NCBI RefSeq assembly: GCF_000378505.1
Contig: NZ_KB899991.1
Span: 1,602-65,601 of the forward strand
Length of the DNA: 64,000 nt
Source: Modicisalibacter luteus DSM 23508
GTDB taxonomy: Bacteria; Pseudomonadota; Gammaproteobacteria; Pseudomonadales; Halomonadaceae
Direction: 5' to 3'
Under the pieces are notes generated by a model, which had not been told where the DNA came from, searched no databases, and saw only the letters and a program-made list of their open reading frames with translations. How positions within the stretch are numbered: the stretch's first letter is position 1; every line of letters begins with the position of its first letter. Of the stretch, positions 25,837 through 36,057 are shown one piece after another. The position numbers were made by a program, and so were the translations under genes.

Positions 25837-28221
25837 ATGAAATTTTCCGAACAGTGGTTGCGTGAATGGGTATCCCCCGAGCTGACCACCCAGGCGCTTG
25901 CCGATCAGATCACCATGGCGGGCCTAGAGGTGGACGCTGTCGAGCCAGTGGCATCGGCATTCAGGGGCGTGGTCGTTGCCGAGGTGGTCGATAAAACGCC
26001 GCACCCGGACGCTGACAAGCTTAATGTGTGCCGCGTGGACGACGGCTCCGGTGAAGAGGTTCAGGTGGTATGTGGCGCGGCCAACGTGGCCGTGGGTCAG
26101 AAAGTGCCGTTTGCCCGTGTCGGGGCGGTATTGCCCGGCGACTTCAAGATCAAGAAGGCGAAGCTTCGGGGCGTAGAGTCCCGGGGAATGATCTGTTCGG
26201 CTTCCGAGCTTGGGCTCGAGGAGGAGACTTCTGCCGGCATTCTCGAGCTGCCGCTCGAGGCGCCGGCGGGCAAGGATTTCCGGGAGTGGATGAACCTCGA
26301 TGACCATACGATCGAAGTCGACCTGACGCCCAACCGTGGGGACTGCCTGAGCCTCAAAGGGATGGCTCGCGAAGTCGGTGTCTTGAACCGCCTGCCATTG
26401 TCACCCCCAGAGGCAGTGGAACATGCATCCGTGCATGATGATGTATTCCCCGTCCATATAGAGTCGCCTGAGCGTTGCCCCCGCTATGTGGGTAGGGTGG
26501 TCAGAAATGTCGATGTCTCAGCGCCGACACCGCTATGGATGGTCGAGCGGTTGCGCCGCAGTGGTGTGCGTTCCATCGATCCAGTCGTCGACATTACCAA
26601 CTATGTAATGCTGGAGCTGGGGCAGCCGATGCATGCCTTTGACCTGGCCAATCTGAGCGAAGGTATCGTGGTACGTCCCGCCCATGAAGGTGAGACGCTG
26701 GTCCTGCTAGATGGCCAAAGCATCGCGCTGCGCGAAGATACGCTGATTATTGCCGACCGCGACAAGCCACTGGCGATCGCCGGTGTGATGGGCGGTGAGC
26801 ATTCCGGGGTTGGTCCCAGCACACGGGATGTGTTTCTCGAGTCGGCCTTTTTCACGCCATTGGCCGTGGCCGGCCTGGCACGCTCCTATGGCCTGCACAC
26901 TGATGCTTCACATCGTTTCGAACGCGGGGTCGATCCTGCGTTGACTCGGCAGGCCGTCGAGCGAGCTACGACGCTGCTTCTCGAGATTACTGGTGGAGAG
27001 CCAGGGCCGCTGAGCGAAACTGCCAGCCCCGATTACCTTCCAGTCGAACGTCAGGTCCAGTTGCGTGCCGCACGTATCGAACAATGTCTCAACCTGGCGC
27101 TGCCGGGTGAAGAGGTTGTCGAGATTCTCGAGCGCCTGGGTATGCGTGTCGTCGTCGATGGCGAAGGGAGTTGGTTGGTGACGGTCCCGAGCTGGCGTTT
27201 CGATGTAGCTATCGAAGAGGATCTGATCGAGGAACTGGCGCGTATCCATGGATATAACCGACTACCGGTACGTCGGCCGTCGGCCAGGCTTGGATTGCGG
27301 GCTGACGGTGAAAGTCTTCAGCCATTGGCGCGGCTGCGTCGCCAGATGGTGGCTCGCGGTTATCAAGAAGCGATTAGCTATAGCTTTGTGGCGCCGGACC
27401 TTCAGGCGTTGCTGGCCCCCGATTCAGTTGCGCCACAACTAGCCAATCCGATTTCCAGCGATATGTCTGTCATGCGTGCCAGTCTCTTCCCCGGTCTGGT
27501 CAAGGCGCTGATGCACAACCTCAACCGCCAGCAGCAACGGGTGCGTCTGTTCGAAACGGGGCTGGTCTTCCGTGGCGAACTCGATGCCCTAGAGCAGATT
27601 CCCATGCTGGGCGGGCTGCTGTGCGGCACGCGCGATCCTGAGGGATGGTCCGCTCGTCGGGAGAGTGTCGATTTCTTCGATCTCAAGGGCGACCTGGAAA
27701 GCCTGCTCGCGGTCGGTGGTGACCTGTCGGCCTGGCGATTCGAGCCATCCGAGCATCCGGCGTTGCACCCCGGGCAGACGGCACGAATTTATCGTCATGA
27801 GGTACCTGCTGGCTGGATTGGCGCGTTGCATCCGGCCGTACGCGCCGAATTGGGGCTGCGTGCCGACGCCTTCTTGTTCGAGGTCAGACTCGATGCCCTG
27901 ACTCAAGGCCGCTTGCCTGCATTCACGCCATTGTCGCGTTATCCCGAAGTGCGTCGTGATTTGGCGCTGGTTGTCGAGGAGGGCGTGTCCGTACAGGCGT
28001 TGCTGGATACATTGCGTGAAAAGTCCGGCGAGTGGCTGACTGACCTGAGGTTGTTCGACGTTTATCAGGGGGCTGGTGTGGAGAAAGGTCGTAAGAGTGT
28101 CGCCTTGGGCTTGACCTGGCAGCATCCTTCACGCACGCTCAATGATGATGAAATCAATCAGTTAGTCGATGGCATCATCGCTGAGTCCGGGCAGCGCTTC
28201 GGTGCGGAGCTGCGGGGCTGA
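25837..28221 (+). CDS. pheT: Phenylalanyl-tRNA synthetase beta subunit
   Basis: A 794-residue beta subunit. An N-terminal tRNA-binding OB domain (about 40-150, PHPDADKLNVCRVDDG) is followed by the B3/B4 editing domain, the B5 domain, the catalytic-like core and the C-terminal FDX-ACB anticodon-binding domain (FTPLSRYPEVRRDLALVV). The SHRFERGVDP motif is intact. AAGGAGA precedes the ATG by about ten bases; the gap from pheS is 26 bases. It forms the alpha2beta2 enzyme that charges tRNA-Phe. Confidence 0.96.
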   Translation: MKFSEQWLREWVSPELTTQALADQITMAGLEVDAVEPVASAFRGVVVAEVVDKTPHPDADKLNVCRVDDGSGEEVQVVCGAANVAVGQKVPFARVGAVLPGDFKIKKAKLRGVESRGMICSASELGLEEETSAGILELPLEAPAGKDFREWMNLDDHTIEVDLTPNRGDCLSLKGMAREVGVLNRLPLSPPEAVEHASVHDDVFPVHIESPERCPRYVGRVVRNVDVSAPTPLWMVERLRRSGVRSIDPVVDITNYVMLELGQPMHAFDLANLSEGIVVRPAHEGETLVLLDGQSIALREDTLIIADRDKPLAIAGVMGGEHSGVGPSTRDVFLESAFFTPLAVAGLARSYGLHTDASHRFERGVDPALTRQAVERATTLLLEITGGEPGPLSETASPDYLPVERQVQLRAARIEQCLNLALPGEEVVEILERLGMRVVVDGEGSWLVTVPSWRFDVAIEEDLIEELARIHGYNRLPVRRPSARLGLRADGESLQPLARLRRQMVARGYQEAISYSFVAPDLQALLAPDSVAPQLANPISSDMSVMRASLFPGLVKALMHNLNRQQQRVRLFETGLVFRGELDALEQIPMLGGLLCGTRDPEGWSARRESVDFFDLKGDLESLLAVGGDLSAWRFEPSEHPALHPGQTARIYRHEVPAGWIGALHPAVRAELGLRADAFLFEVRLDALTQGRLPAFTPLSRYPEVRRDLALVVEEGVSVQALLDTLREKSGEWLTDLRLFDVYQGAGVEKGRKSVALGLTWQHPSRTLNDDEINQLVDGIIAESGQRFGAELRG

Positions 28222-28248
28222 ATCGATATCCTGTACGAAGGAGTGACC

Positions 28249-28569
28249 ATGGGTGCGTTGACCAAGGCGGAACTGGCCGAACATCTTCATGCGGAGCTTG
28301 GTTTCTCCAAGCGAGAAGCCAAGAACATGGTTGAGGCGTTCTTCGAGGAGATACGTGGCTGCCTGCGCGAGAACGAGCAGGTCAAGCTATCGGGGTTCGG
28401 CAATTTCGATTTGCGTGACAAGCGCGAGCGGCCTGGGCGCAATCCCAAGACCGGGGAAGAAATTCCCATTTCGGCGCGCCGCGTGGTGACGTTCCGTCCG
28501 GGCCAAAAGCTCAAGGCCCGGGTGGAGCAATTCGACGGAGAGATCAGCGCCGCTGAGGTGCATTCCTAG
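28249..28569 (+). CDS. ihfA: Integration host factor alpha subunit
   Basis: A 106-residue HU/IHF-family DNA-bending protein: [25 protein letters not shown]..., the [19 protein letters not shown] beta arm with the intercalating proline (RNPKTGE), and [13 protein letters not shown]. It bends DNA at specific sites in recombination, replication and sigma54 promoters. AAGGAG at 28238-28243 supports the ATG at 28249 rather than the GTG six bases earlier. It lies directly after pheT, the standard pheST-ihfA arrangement, and ends at a terminator. Confidence 0.96.
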   Translation: MGALTKAELAEHLHAELGFSKREAKNMVEAFFEEIRGCLRENEQVKLSGFGNFDLRDKRERPGRNPKTGEEIPISARRVVTFRPGQKLKARVEQFDGEISAAEVHS

Positions 28570-28598
28570 TCATCATCAGGCTAGTCAGTCCCTGCTCC

Positions 28599-28630
28599 AG
28601 CCACGCCATGATTCATGGCGTGGCTTTTTC
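28599..28630 (+). terminator. Intrinsic terminator after ihfA
   Basis: AGCCACGCCATGA and TTCATGGCGTGGCT form a near-perfect 13-pair stem followed by TTTTT. Confidence 0.9.
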
Positions 28631-28647
28631 GTTTGTGGCCTGTCTGC

Positions 28648-28854
28648 TCAGAGCCCGCCACTCTCCATCATCTCGGTAATGACCGTCTTGATGATGAAGC
28701 CGAGCATGCCAGTCCCCAGGACGATGAACAGCATGATGGTGCCAAACTTGCCGGCTTTGGACTTACGTGCCAGCTCCAAGATGATAAAGCACATGAACAG
28801 GATCAGTCCGCCGATCAGGATCGGTGTGGCCCATGCCTCGAATGCGCTCTCCAT
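28648..28854 (-). CDS. DUF2788 family small membrane protein
   Basis: A 68-residue protein of two membrane helices (ATPILIGGLILFMCFIILELA and FGTIMLFIVLGTGMLGFIIK) joined by the basic loop RKSKAGK. The GLILFM..II..LA.KSKAGKFGT pattern is DUF2788. Start is at MESAFEAW; an upstream extension rich in Cys/Trp is unlikely. It is monocistronic and convergent with ihfA. Function unknown. Confidence 0.82.
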   Translation of the reverse strand: MESAFEAWATPILIGGLILFMCFIILELARKSKAGKFGTIMLFIVLGTGMLGFIIKTVITEMMESGGL

Positions 28855-28996
28855 TTTCCCCTCCGTACGCTGAGACGGCCAGTATAGCCAGCATGACTCG
28901 CTCGCGCATGGCGAAGGCATCAACCCAGGTCGAAGCGTGGGCGCATCATGGATTCCGTGCTAATATCCGGGCAAATTTCTCAAGCAATGGCTTTCA

Positions 28997-29461
28997 ATGT
29001 CCACGCTAAAGATCTTTGTCGGCACTATGTATGGCGGTGCCCTGGACGTCGCCGAACAGGTCAAGCCGCTGTTCGAGGAGGCAGGGTACGCTGTCAGCAT
29101 CTATGAACAACCTACCTTGGACGATCTGCTCGAGCCACCGACCGACTTGGCACTTTTCTGCGTCTCGACAACGGGTAGTGGCGATTACCCTGGCAATTTC
29201 GTCCCGCTTGCTCGCGAAATCGACGAGCGCCATCCCGCACTGACCGAGCTGCGCTATGGTCTGATCGCGTTGGGCGATAGCTCCTACGGAGAGACCTTCT
29301 GTGGAGCGGGACGCTCCCTCGATAGTTTGCTGGAAGGACACGGGGCACAGCGCCTTGGCGAGCGGCTGGAAATCGATGCCATGGAGACGTTCATGGCGGA
29401 TGACGCTGCGATCCCCTGGGTGGAAGCCTGGATTGAGGAGCTGGGCTTGCGTGCAGGCTGA
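28997..29461 (+). CDS. mioC: Flavodoxin-domain protein MioC
   Basis: A 154-residue flavodoxin-like protein. The FMN phosphate loop is GTMYGGALDVAE (residues about 8-19, with the usual T/S-rich loop partly replaced), followed by STTGSGDYPGNF and GLIALGDSSYGETFCGAG, typical for MioC/short-chain flavodoxins. It probably carries electrons as an FMN protein; E. coli MioC supports biotin synthase in vitro. The next gene starts 13 bases later and may be co-transcribed. Confidence 0.82.
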   Translation: MSTLKIFVGTMYGGALDVAEQVKPLFEEAGYAVSIYEQPTLDDLLEPPTDLALFCVSTTGSGDYPGNFVPLAREIDERHPALTELRYGLIALGDSSYGETFCGAGRSLDSLLEGHGAQRLGERLEIDAMETFMADDAAIPWVEAWIEELGLRAG

Positions 29462-29473
29462 CGGAGTCGATTC

Positions 29474-29848
29474 ATGACGACAACCATGACCCCCGAGCGG
29501 CTCAGTACGTTAATCGGCGTGCTGGCGGCGATTGCCGCCACGCTGCCGCGCTATGTGTATGGTGCAGTCGACCAAGGACGTTTGCTGCTTATCCTGATGG
29601 CCTTTGCTGTGGTTGCTGTCGTTGCTGGCATCGCTTGGCGCATGCTGGCTCAGCCGGCTCGGCAACGCCTGCCAGGTTTGTTGGGAAGACTGGTAATCAA
29701 TCTGGTGCTGGGTTGCCTATTAGTAGTCATCTGGCAGTGGTTCGAGCGTGGCGTGGTAGCGCCGTTGTTGTTGCTGTCGCATGGGACGACGTTCGGCCTA
29801 TTGATTCACGCAGTAACCGTAGGCTGGCGGCGTCGCAGTGCCACCTGA
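29474..29848 (+). CDS. Hypothetical four-helix membrane protein
   Basis: A 124-residue hydrophobic protein, unrecognised. Four membrane segments are visible (about 13-31, 37-55, 70-88, 95-115), with positively charged ends (RRRSAT at the C-terminus). GGAG is seven bases ahead of the ATG. It follows mioC by 13 bases and ends before a strong terminator, so the two form one unit. The composition resembles small ATP synthase I-like or DUF-type membrane proteins, but I see no diagnostic motif. Confidence 0.6.
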   Translation: MTTTMTPERLSTLIGVLAAIAATLPRYVYGAVDQGRLLLILMAFAVVAVVAGIAWRMLAQPARQRLPGLLGRLVINLVLGCLLVVIWQWFERGVVAPLLLLSHGTTFGLLIHAVTVGWRRRSAT

Positions 29849-29879
29849 TGCAGCGTGAGAGATGGTGTGAAGTCAGACA

Positions 29880-29916
29880 GAACAAGGCCCGGCATTGCCG
29901 GGCCTTGTTCTTGTTA
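29880..29916. terminator. Terminator between the mioC unit and ppnN
   Basis: AACAAGGCCCGGCA and TGCCGGGCCTTGTT form a 14-pair stem with T-rich tail; it serves two converging units. Confidence 0.85.
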
Positions 29917-29934
29917 GGTAAGTAGCGAGTTGAA

Positions 29935-31296
29935 TCAGCCCAAGGTATAGCAGGGTACGTATTCACTCCCCGGTAGCTTCATACGGCCCTGAGCGACGAA
30001 CGAACTCAACAGTTCATCGAGACGTGACATGAGTTCGGGCTCGGCATGCAGACGAAATGGGCCGTGAGCCTCAATGGCACGGATGCCGGGTTCCTTGACG
30101 TTGCCGGCCACGATACCTGAAAACGCACGCCGCAGGTTAGCGGCTAGCTCGTGGACGGGCTGGTCGTGGTGCAGTGCCAGCGCAGCCATGGCATCGTGCG
30201 TAGGCTCGAAGGGTTGCTGGAAATCAGGCTGAACACTGAGTCGCCAGTTATAGTAGAACGCGTCGTCATGAGCGCGGCGGAACTCGGTGACTTCATCGAT
30301 CCCTTCGCGCATGGCGCGTGCAACGCCGACCGGGTCGTCAATCATGATGCGGTAGCGCTTGCGGGCCTGATCTCCAAGCGTATAGGCGAGAAATTCATCT
30401 ATACGCTCGAAGTAATTGGCAGCACTGCGTGGCCCGGTGAGAATGACCGGAAAGGGCATCTTGGCGTTGTCCGGGTGCAACAGGATCCCAAGTAGATAGA
30501 GAATCTCTTCGGCAGTGCCTACCCCGCCGGGGAATACGATAATGCCATGGCCGACACGCACGAATGCCTCGAGACGCTTCTCGATATCCGGCATGATCAC
30601 CAGCTCGTTGACGATCGGGTTGGGCGATTCGGCAGCGATGATGCCGGGTTCCGAAATGCCGAGGTAGCGCCCCTGCTTGCGGCGCTGTTTGGCATGCGCC
30701 ACGTTGGCTCCTTTCATCGGGCCTTTCATGGCACCGGGGCCGCAACCCGTGCAGATGTCCAGTTCGCGCAGGCCTAGGTGGTAGCCCACGTCCTTGGTGT
30801 AATCGTACTCCTCACGAGATATCGAGTGACCGCCCCAGCAGACGACAAGACTGGGCTCGCTTGAAGCCTTTAACGTGCCAGCGTTACGCAGGATATGGAA
30901 TACGGCGTTGCTGGTGTCTTCGCTGCTTGATAGGTCGAAGCGTGGGTGTTGCTGAATTTCGTTGTAGACATAGACGATGTCACGCAGTACGGCCGAAAGG
31001 TGCTCGCGTATCCCGCGGATCATCCTCCCGTCGACGAAGGCCTCGGCAGGTGCATTGCTCAGCTTGAGCCGTATGCCCCGGTCCTGTTGGAGGACCTCGA
31101 TGTCGAAGTCGTGGTACGTCTCCATCAGGGCGAGACTGTCATCGGTCGACGTGTCGCAATTAAGTACTGCCAAGGCACAGCGACGCAGCAGGTCGTGGAG
31201 ACCGCTGGAGGACGTATCGCGCAGGCGATTCACTTCATGCTGGGAAAGTACCTCGAGGCTACCCTCGGGGGAGATTGTCGTGGAAATCTTTTGCAT
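29935..31296 (-). CDS. ppnN: Nucleotide 5'-monophosphate nucleosidase (LOG family)
   Basis: A 453-residue PpnN/YgdH protein that hydrolyses purine and pyrimidine nucleoside monophosphates to base and ribose 5-phosphate; in E. coli it is stimulated by (p)ppGpp. N- and C-terminal PpnN domains flank the central LOG domain with VVCWGGHSISREEYDYTKDVGYHLGLR, GCGPGAMKGPMKGA and the catalytic PGGVGTAEEILYLLGIL. Length and start (GGAAG upstream of the ATG) match E. coli PpnN. It is divergent from a LysR gene. Confidence 0.93.
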   Translation of the reverse strand: MQKISTTISPEGSLEVLSQHEVNRLRDTSSSGLHDLLRRCALAVLNCDTSTDDSLALMETYHDFDIEVLQQDRGIRLKLSNAPAEAFVDGRMIRGIREHLSAVLRDIVYVYNEIQQHPRFDLSSSEDTSNAVFHILRNAGTLKASSEPSLVVCWGGHSISREEYDYTKDVGYHLGLRELDICTGCGPGAMKGPMKGANVAHAKQRRKQGRYLGISEPGIIAAESPNPIVNELVIMPDIEKRLEAFVRVGHGIIVFPGGVGTAEEILYLLGILLHPDNAKMPFPVILTGPRSAANYFERIDEFLAYTLGDQARKRYRIMIDDPVGVARAMREGIDEVTEFRRAHDDAFYYNWRLSVQPDFQQPFEPTHDAMAALALHHDQPVHELAANLRRAFSGIVAGNVKEPGIRAIEAHGPFRLHAEPELMSRLDELLSSFVAQGRMKLPGSEYVPCYTLG

Positions 31297-31614
31297 TCGG
31301 GCTTCCTTGTTTACCGTCAGGCGGCACTGCAGCTTCGTGGCCAACTACGTAACTGCAGGCGTCGGCATCACGGGCAGCAGGGCGGGCATGGACGGGTGTT
31401 CCTATATGCGTTTCTACAATACTAGCGATGCTAACATGCCCGGAGTAGAACTCGCAGCGCTGCGCGTAACAGGATTGTCTGATACCATTTATGCTGTGAC
31501 ATCAGCCGTTTCGCGTAATGACGCGGCGCTTCCGTGTCGTTCGCTCGCCTCCGTCGTGTTGGCATCCGGTCGATTTCCGTCATCTGCATCATCTGTGAGT
31601 GGACTCGACGATTC
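31297..31614. other. Intergenic region between ppnN and the LysR gene
   Basis: No gene is visible in these 318 bases. It should carry divergent promoters for ppnN and the LysR regulator, and probably the regulator's own T-N11-A binding site; I see no clear palindrome that would fix its position. Confidence 0.35.
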
Positions 31615-32532
31615 ATGTTCAATGCCCAGTATTTCCGCACTTTCATTACGTTGGTGGAGACGGGAAGTTTCACGCATACGGCGCGTCGTCTCGATATGAC
31701 GCAGCCTGGCGTCAGTCAGCACATCCGCAAACTAGAGCAGTATCTCGACAAGCCCTTGCTCAATCGCCAAGGTCGGCGATTCATGCTCACCGAAACTGGG
31801 CGCCGTGCCTACGATTACGCCGTGAAGCTGTTCGCAGAGCATGAGCATTTCCGCCATTCATTGGATGACGACTCCCTGCATGCTGGCGATTGCCGCATCG
31901 CATCGCCGGGGAGTGTAGGCTTGATGTTTTATCCTTTTATTCTCGGCTACCAGCAAATGCATCCTGGCCTGACGGTCAGCTATAGCTTCGCGTTCAACCA
32001 GGATATCGTGAAGGATGTGCTGGCCGGGCGATACGATCTGGGCATCGTGACAGAGATGCCTAATCAACCTGACCTTGAGTTTGATCCCTGGCATCAAGAA
32101 CCGCTTTGCCTGGTGGTTCCTGCCGACTTTGCCGGAACTACCCTAAACGATCTGATGGCGTTGGGATTCATGAACTATTCCGATGGGATCAACCATGCCA
32201 GCCAGTTGCTGCGCGCCAACTTCCCCACTGAATTCCGTAGCATGAACCAGTTTCCCAAGCAGGGGTTCACCAACGAAGTGGCTATGGTGCTCGATGCGGT
32301 GGCTCGCGGCCTGGGTTTCACTGTAATTTCCCGGCTGGTACTGGAAACCTCGCCCTGGCAGCGCCAAGTCAAGGAGTTGGCATTGCCGCACCACGTCTAT
32401 GAAACCCTTTTTATCGTGACTCGTACGCGCTCCGAGATGCCAAGACGCTATACCCAATTGCTCGAGGACTTCCGAGACCAACGGCGAAACATGCTTTATG
32501 GTCTGTCCGAAGAGCCCGATTTCGACGCATAG
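31615..32532 (+). CDS. LysR family transcriptional regulator
   Basis: A 305-residue LysR-type regulator. The N-terminal winged helix reads MFNAQYFRTFITLVETGSFTHTARRLDMTQPGVSQHIRKLEQYLDKPLLNRQGRRFMLTETG. The effector domain (about 95-290) carries YDLGIVTEMP and a hydrophobic pocket. Start is the ATG at 31615, matching the family N-terminus. It is divergent from ppnN, but LysR proteins often control unlinked genes, so its target is unknown. Confidence 0.92.
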   Translation: MFNAQYFRTFITLVETGSFTHTARRLDMTQPGVSQHIRKLEQYLDKPLLNRQGRRFMLTETGRRAYDYAVKLFAEHEHFRHSLDDDSLHAGDCRIASPGSVGLMFYPFILGYQQMHPGLTVSYSFAFNQDIVKDVLAGRYDLGIVTEMPNQPDLEFDPWHQEPLCLVVPADFAGTTLNDLMALGFMNYSDGINHASQLLRANFPTEFRSMNQFPKQGFTNEVAMVLDAVARGLGFTVISRLVLETSPWQRQVKELALPHHVYETLFIVTRTRSEMPRRYTQLLEDFRDQRRNMLYGLSEEPDFDA

Positions 32533-32587
32533 TTGGTTAACCGTCGAGGTTTATGTGACGGTGGGCAGCGGTAAAGATATCCAAAAA

Positions 32588-32626
32588 GACAGCCCCCGCA
32601 GATGAAGCGCTGCGGGGGCTGTTCTG
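32588..32626. terminator. Terminator between the LysR gene and gcvP
   Basis: ACAGCCCCCGCAG and CTGCGGGGGCTGT form a 13-pair stem with an eight-base loop, between two converging genes. Confidence 0.85.
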
Positions 32627-32645
32627 TTCATATCAATGAGTAAAA

Positions 32646-35540
32646 TCAGTCACGATAAGCGTCGATGGTTGGGCAGGAGCAGATCAATTGCCTGTCGCCG
32701 TGCACGTTGTCGACGCGATTGACTGCCGGCCAGAACTTGGCTGCCTTGGTGGCCTCGGATGGGAAAGCAGCGATTTCGCGACCATAGGGGCGTTGCCAAC
32801 TGTCATCCATGAGATCCGCCATGGTATGTGGCGCATTCACAAGCGGATTATCCTCGGCAGGCCACTCGCCGCTCTCGACACGGGCGATTTCCTCGCGAAT
32901 GGCAATCATGGCATCGCAGAAACGGTCGATTTCATAACGGGACTCGGATTCGGTCGGTTCGATCATCAGAGTGCCCGGCACCGGGAAAGACATTGTCGGC
33001 GCATGGAAACCATAGTCCATCAGTCGCTTGGCGATGTCCTCCTCGCTGATGCCGGAGGTGGCCTTGAGCGGTCGAATGTCGACGATGCATTCATGAGCCA
33101 CCGTGCCGTTAATTCCCTTGTAAAGCACCGGGTAATGCTGTTCAAGCCGCTTGGCGATGTAGTTGGCGTTGAGAATCGCCAATTCTGTCGCTTCCCGCAG
33201 TCCCTTGGCGCCCATCATTTTGATGTAGGCCCAGGAGATTGGCAGGATCGAAGCGCTACCGAAAGCGGCGGCAGACACTGCACCACAATCCTCACGAACC
33301 CCAGGGATCGGCGTGACGATATGGTTGGAGACGAAAGGCGCCAGGTGAGACTTGACGCCAATGGGACCCATGCCGGGGCCGCCACCGCCGTGGGGAATGC
33401 AGAATGTCTTGTGCAGGTTAAGGTGTGATACGTCGCCACCAAAATCACCTGGGCGGCAGAGGCCGACCTGGGCGTTCATATTGGCGCCATCGATGTACAC
33501 CTGTCCGCCATGCTGATGAACGATGTCACAGGCTTCGCGGATCTCTTCCTCGAATACGCCATGCGTGGAAGGATAGGTCAGCATGATGGCCGATAAAGCC
33601 TCGCTATGCTGCTCGGCCTTGCTGCGCAGGTCATCGAGATCGATGTTGCCATTTCTGTCGCATTCGACGACCACAACTTTCATCTGCGCCATGGCCGCCG
33701 ACGCCGGGTTGGTACCGTGTGCCGAACTGGGAATCAGACAGATATCGCGATGTCCCTGGCCTTCGGCGGCCTGGTAGCGGCGGATGGCCACAAGGCCGGC
33801 ATATTCACCCTGAGCGCCTGAGTTGGGCTGCATGGAAATATGGTCATACCCAGTTATCTCGACCAGGAACGCGGCCAGTTCATCGATCATCTGCTTGTAG
33901 CCGACGACCTGATCTCCGGGCACAAAAGGATGCAGGCTGGAGAATTCAGGCCAGGTGATCGGCATCATCTCGCTGGTTGCATTGAGCTTCATTGTGCATG
34001 AGCCCAGCGGGATCATGGCGTGCGTCAGCGACAGGTCGCGGTTTTCGAGACGCTTGAGGTAGCGCAGCATCTCGGTTTCGCTGCGATAACGCGTGAAGTT
34101 GGGGTGTGTCAGGTAATCGCTTTCACGCTGGCAGGCTTCGGGAATGCCGGTAAGCCCTTTGGTGACGACCTCTTCGTCGAGACTGGATACTGAGAGTTCA
34201 TGTTCTTCGCCCAGCAGCACATCGAAGAGTGTGGCGACATCGGCAGCGGTCGTCGTCTCGTCGAGACTGATGCCGATTCGTCCGTCTTCATGCCAGCGCA
34301 GGTTGACTTCGTGGGTCAGCGCACGGCCGTGGATCTTGCCTGCATCGGCTCCTGCCACGGTTAGCGTATCGAACCAGCTGTCGTGGGCCAAGGTTAGCCC
34401 CTTGCGCTTCAAACCTTCCGCTAAGATGGTCGTGAGTCGGTGGACGCGCGAGGCGATGGTACGTAGTCCTTCAGCCCCGTGGTACACGGCGTAGAAAGCG
34501 GCGATGTTGGCCAGTAGGGCTTGTGCCGTACAAATGTTCGAGGTGGCCTTCTCGCGACGGATATGCTGTTCGCGCGTCTGCATCGCCATGCGCAGAGCAG
34601 TGTTGCCGCGACTGTCCTTGGACACACCGATAATACGCCCTGGGATTGAGCGCTTGTGTTTATCTGTGGTGGCAAAAAAGGCGGCATGAGGCCCGCCGTA
34701 ACCCATAGGGACGCCGAATCGCTGAGAATTGCCCAATACCACGTCCGCACCAAGTGCGCCGGGCTCTTTGATGAGTGCCAGGCTCAGGAGGTCGGAGGCG
34801 ACACATGTCATTACCTGGCGTTCTCGAGCTGCGCTGAGCAATGGCGCTAGATCATGTATACCGCCCGTTTCGCCGGGATATTGAAGTAGCGCGCCGAAGA
34901 CGTCGTGCTCGGCAAGACGGTGGGGCTTATCGACCACCAGCTCGAAGCCGTAGTAAGCCGCACGTGTACGCAGCACATCATAGGTCTGCGGTAGGACGTC
35001 ATCAGCGACGAAAAACTTGTCGGTCTTGGCTTTCTTGTTGGCGCGACGACACAGGGCCATGGCTTCGGCGGCAGCGGTCGCCTCGTCAAGCAGGGAGGCG
35101 TTGGCCAGATCCATTCCGGTGAGGTCCATGACCATCTGCTGGAAATTGAGCAGGCCTTCCAGGCGCCCTTGGGCGATTTCCGGTTGATATGGGGTATAAG
35201 CTGTATACCAGCCAGGATTCTCGAGCACGTTACGGGCGATGACCGCCGGGGTGTGGGTGTTGTAGTAACCTTGCCCTATATAGGTCTTGAATACCTTGTT
35301 CTGACGAGCCAGACGCTTTAGGTAATCAAGGGCTTCAGCTTCGCTACGTGGCGCCTCGAGCAGAAGTTCACGTCCCAACCGAATACCGCGTGGAATCGTT
35401 TTCTCAATCAGCGTTTCCATGCTGTCGATACCGAGCGCCCCCAGCATGTGGGCGGCGTCCGCGCTGTCCGGTCCATTATGGCGATGAACGAAGGCATCGT
35501 GGCTGGCCAACTCGGCCAGGCGGCGTTTTTCTACAGCCAT
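32646..35540 (-). CDS. gcvP: Glycine dehydrogenase (decarboxylating), P protein
   Basis: A 964-residue P protein of the glycine cleavage system, the fused (alpha-beta) form. The pyridoxal phosphate lysine is in [22 protein letters not shown]-terminal half marks ([29 protein letters not shown]) and C-terminal half marks ([20 protein letters not shown]) are complete. It decarboxylates glycine and loads the aminomethyl group on GcvH. GCV genes here are arranged P-H leftward and, beyond a 550-base gap, symporter-T rightward. Confidence 0.97.
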   Translation of the reverse strand: MAVEKRRLAELASHDAFVHRHNGPDSADAAHMLGALGIDSMETLIEKTIPRGIRLGRELLLEAPRSEAEALDYLKRLARQNKVFKTYIGQGYYNTHTPAVIARNVLENPGWYTAYTPYQPEIAQGRLEGLLNFQQMVMDLTGMDLANASLLDEATAAAEAMALCRRANKKAKTDKFFVADDVLPQTYDVLRTRAAYYGFELVVDKPHRLAEHDVFGALLQYPGETGGIHDLAPLLSAARERQVMTCVASDLLSLALIKEPGALGADVVLGNSQRFGVPMGYGGPHAAFFATTDKHKRSIPGRIIGVSKDSRGNTALRMAMQTREQHIRREKATSNICTAQALLANIAAFYAVYHGAEGLRTIASRVHRLTTILAEGLKRKGLTLAHDSWFDTLTVAGADAGKIHGRALTHEVNLRWHEDGRIGISLDETTTAADVATLFDVLLGEEHELSVSSLDEEVVTKGLTGIPEACQRESDYLTHPNFTRYRSETEMLRYLKRLENRDLSLTHAMIPLGSCTMKLNATSEMMPITWPEFSSLHPFVPGDQVVGYKQMIDELAAFLVEITGYDHISMQPNSGAQGEYAGLVAIRRYQAAEGQGHRDICLIPSSAHGTNPASAAMAQMKVVVVECDRNGNIDLDDLRSKAEQHSEALSAIMLTYPSTHGVFEEEIREACDIVHQHGGQVYIDGANMNAQVGLCRPGDFGGDVSHLNLHKTFCIPHGGGGPGMGPIGVKSHLAPFVSNHIVTPIPGVREDCGAVSAAAFGSASILPISWAYIKMMGAKGLREATELAILNANYIAKRLEQHYPVLYKGINGTVAHECIVDIRPLKATSGISEEDIAKRLMDYGFHAPTMSFPVPGTLMIEPTESESRYEIDRFCDAMIAIREEIARVESGEWPAEDNPLVNAPHTMADLMDDSWQRPYGREIAAFPSEATKAAKFWPAVNRVDNVHGDRQLICSCPTIDAYRD

Positions 35541-35661
35541 GGGTCACCTGTGTGGTGGGGGCGGTCAGGCCCATAACGGAAAGTGAAATGCCCGGCGAAA
35601 GGCGTCGCTTGAGATGGGCCGTCTGGGCTTACGTGGAAGCGACACCTTACGCCGGAAAAGG

Positions 35662-36057
35662 TCAGTCTGTTTCGGCGTCTGCGATACTGCCGTAAGAATC
35701 GGCATCGAGAAGATCGTCGAGAGCCTTGTCGTCGGCCAGTTTCAGCTTAATGATCCAGCCGTCCTCATAGGGGGACTCGTTAACGGTTTCCGGAGCGTCT
35801 TCCAGGCTTTCGTTGATTTCGACGATTTCCCCGCCCAGAGGCGCATAAAGATCGGAAGCGGCCTTGACCGACTCGATAACGCCGAATTCTTCGCCGGCAT
35901 CGAGCTCGCGGCCGACTTCGGGAAGCTCGACGAACACGACATCGCCCAACGCCTCCTGCGCATGATCGGTAATACCGATGGTCACCGTGCCATCGCCATT
36001 ATCCAGTATCCATTCATGGCTTTTGGTGTAGCGCAAGTTATCGGGAATGGAGCTCAT
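35662..36057 (-). CDS. gcvH: Glycine cleavage system H protein
   Basis: A 131-residue lipoyl carrier protein. The lipoylated lysine lies in GVIESVKAASDLYAPLGGE. Other marks are HEWILDNGDGTVTIGITDHAQEALGDVVFVELP and the C-terminal glycine-poor helix. TAGGAAAA is upstream of the ATG. It shuttles the aminomethyl and methylene groups between GcvP, GcvT and dihydrolipoamide dehydrogenase. It is 121 bases upstream of gcvP on the same strand and probably first in that transcript. Confidence 0.96.
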   Translation of the reverse strand: MSSIPDNLRYTKSHEWILDNGDGTVTIGITDHAQEALGDVVFVELPEVGRELDAGEEFGVIESVKAASDLYAPLGGEIVEINESLEDAPETVNESPYEDGWIIKLKLADDKALDDLLDADSYGSIADAETD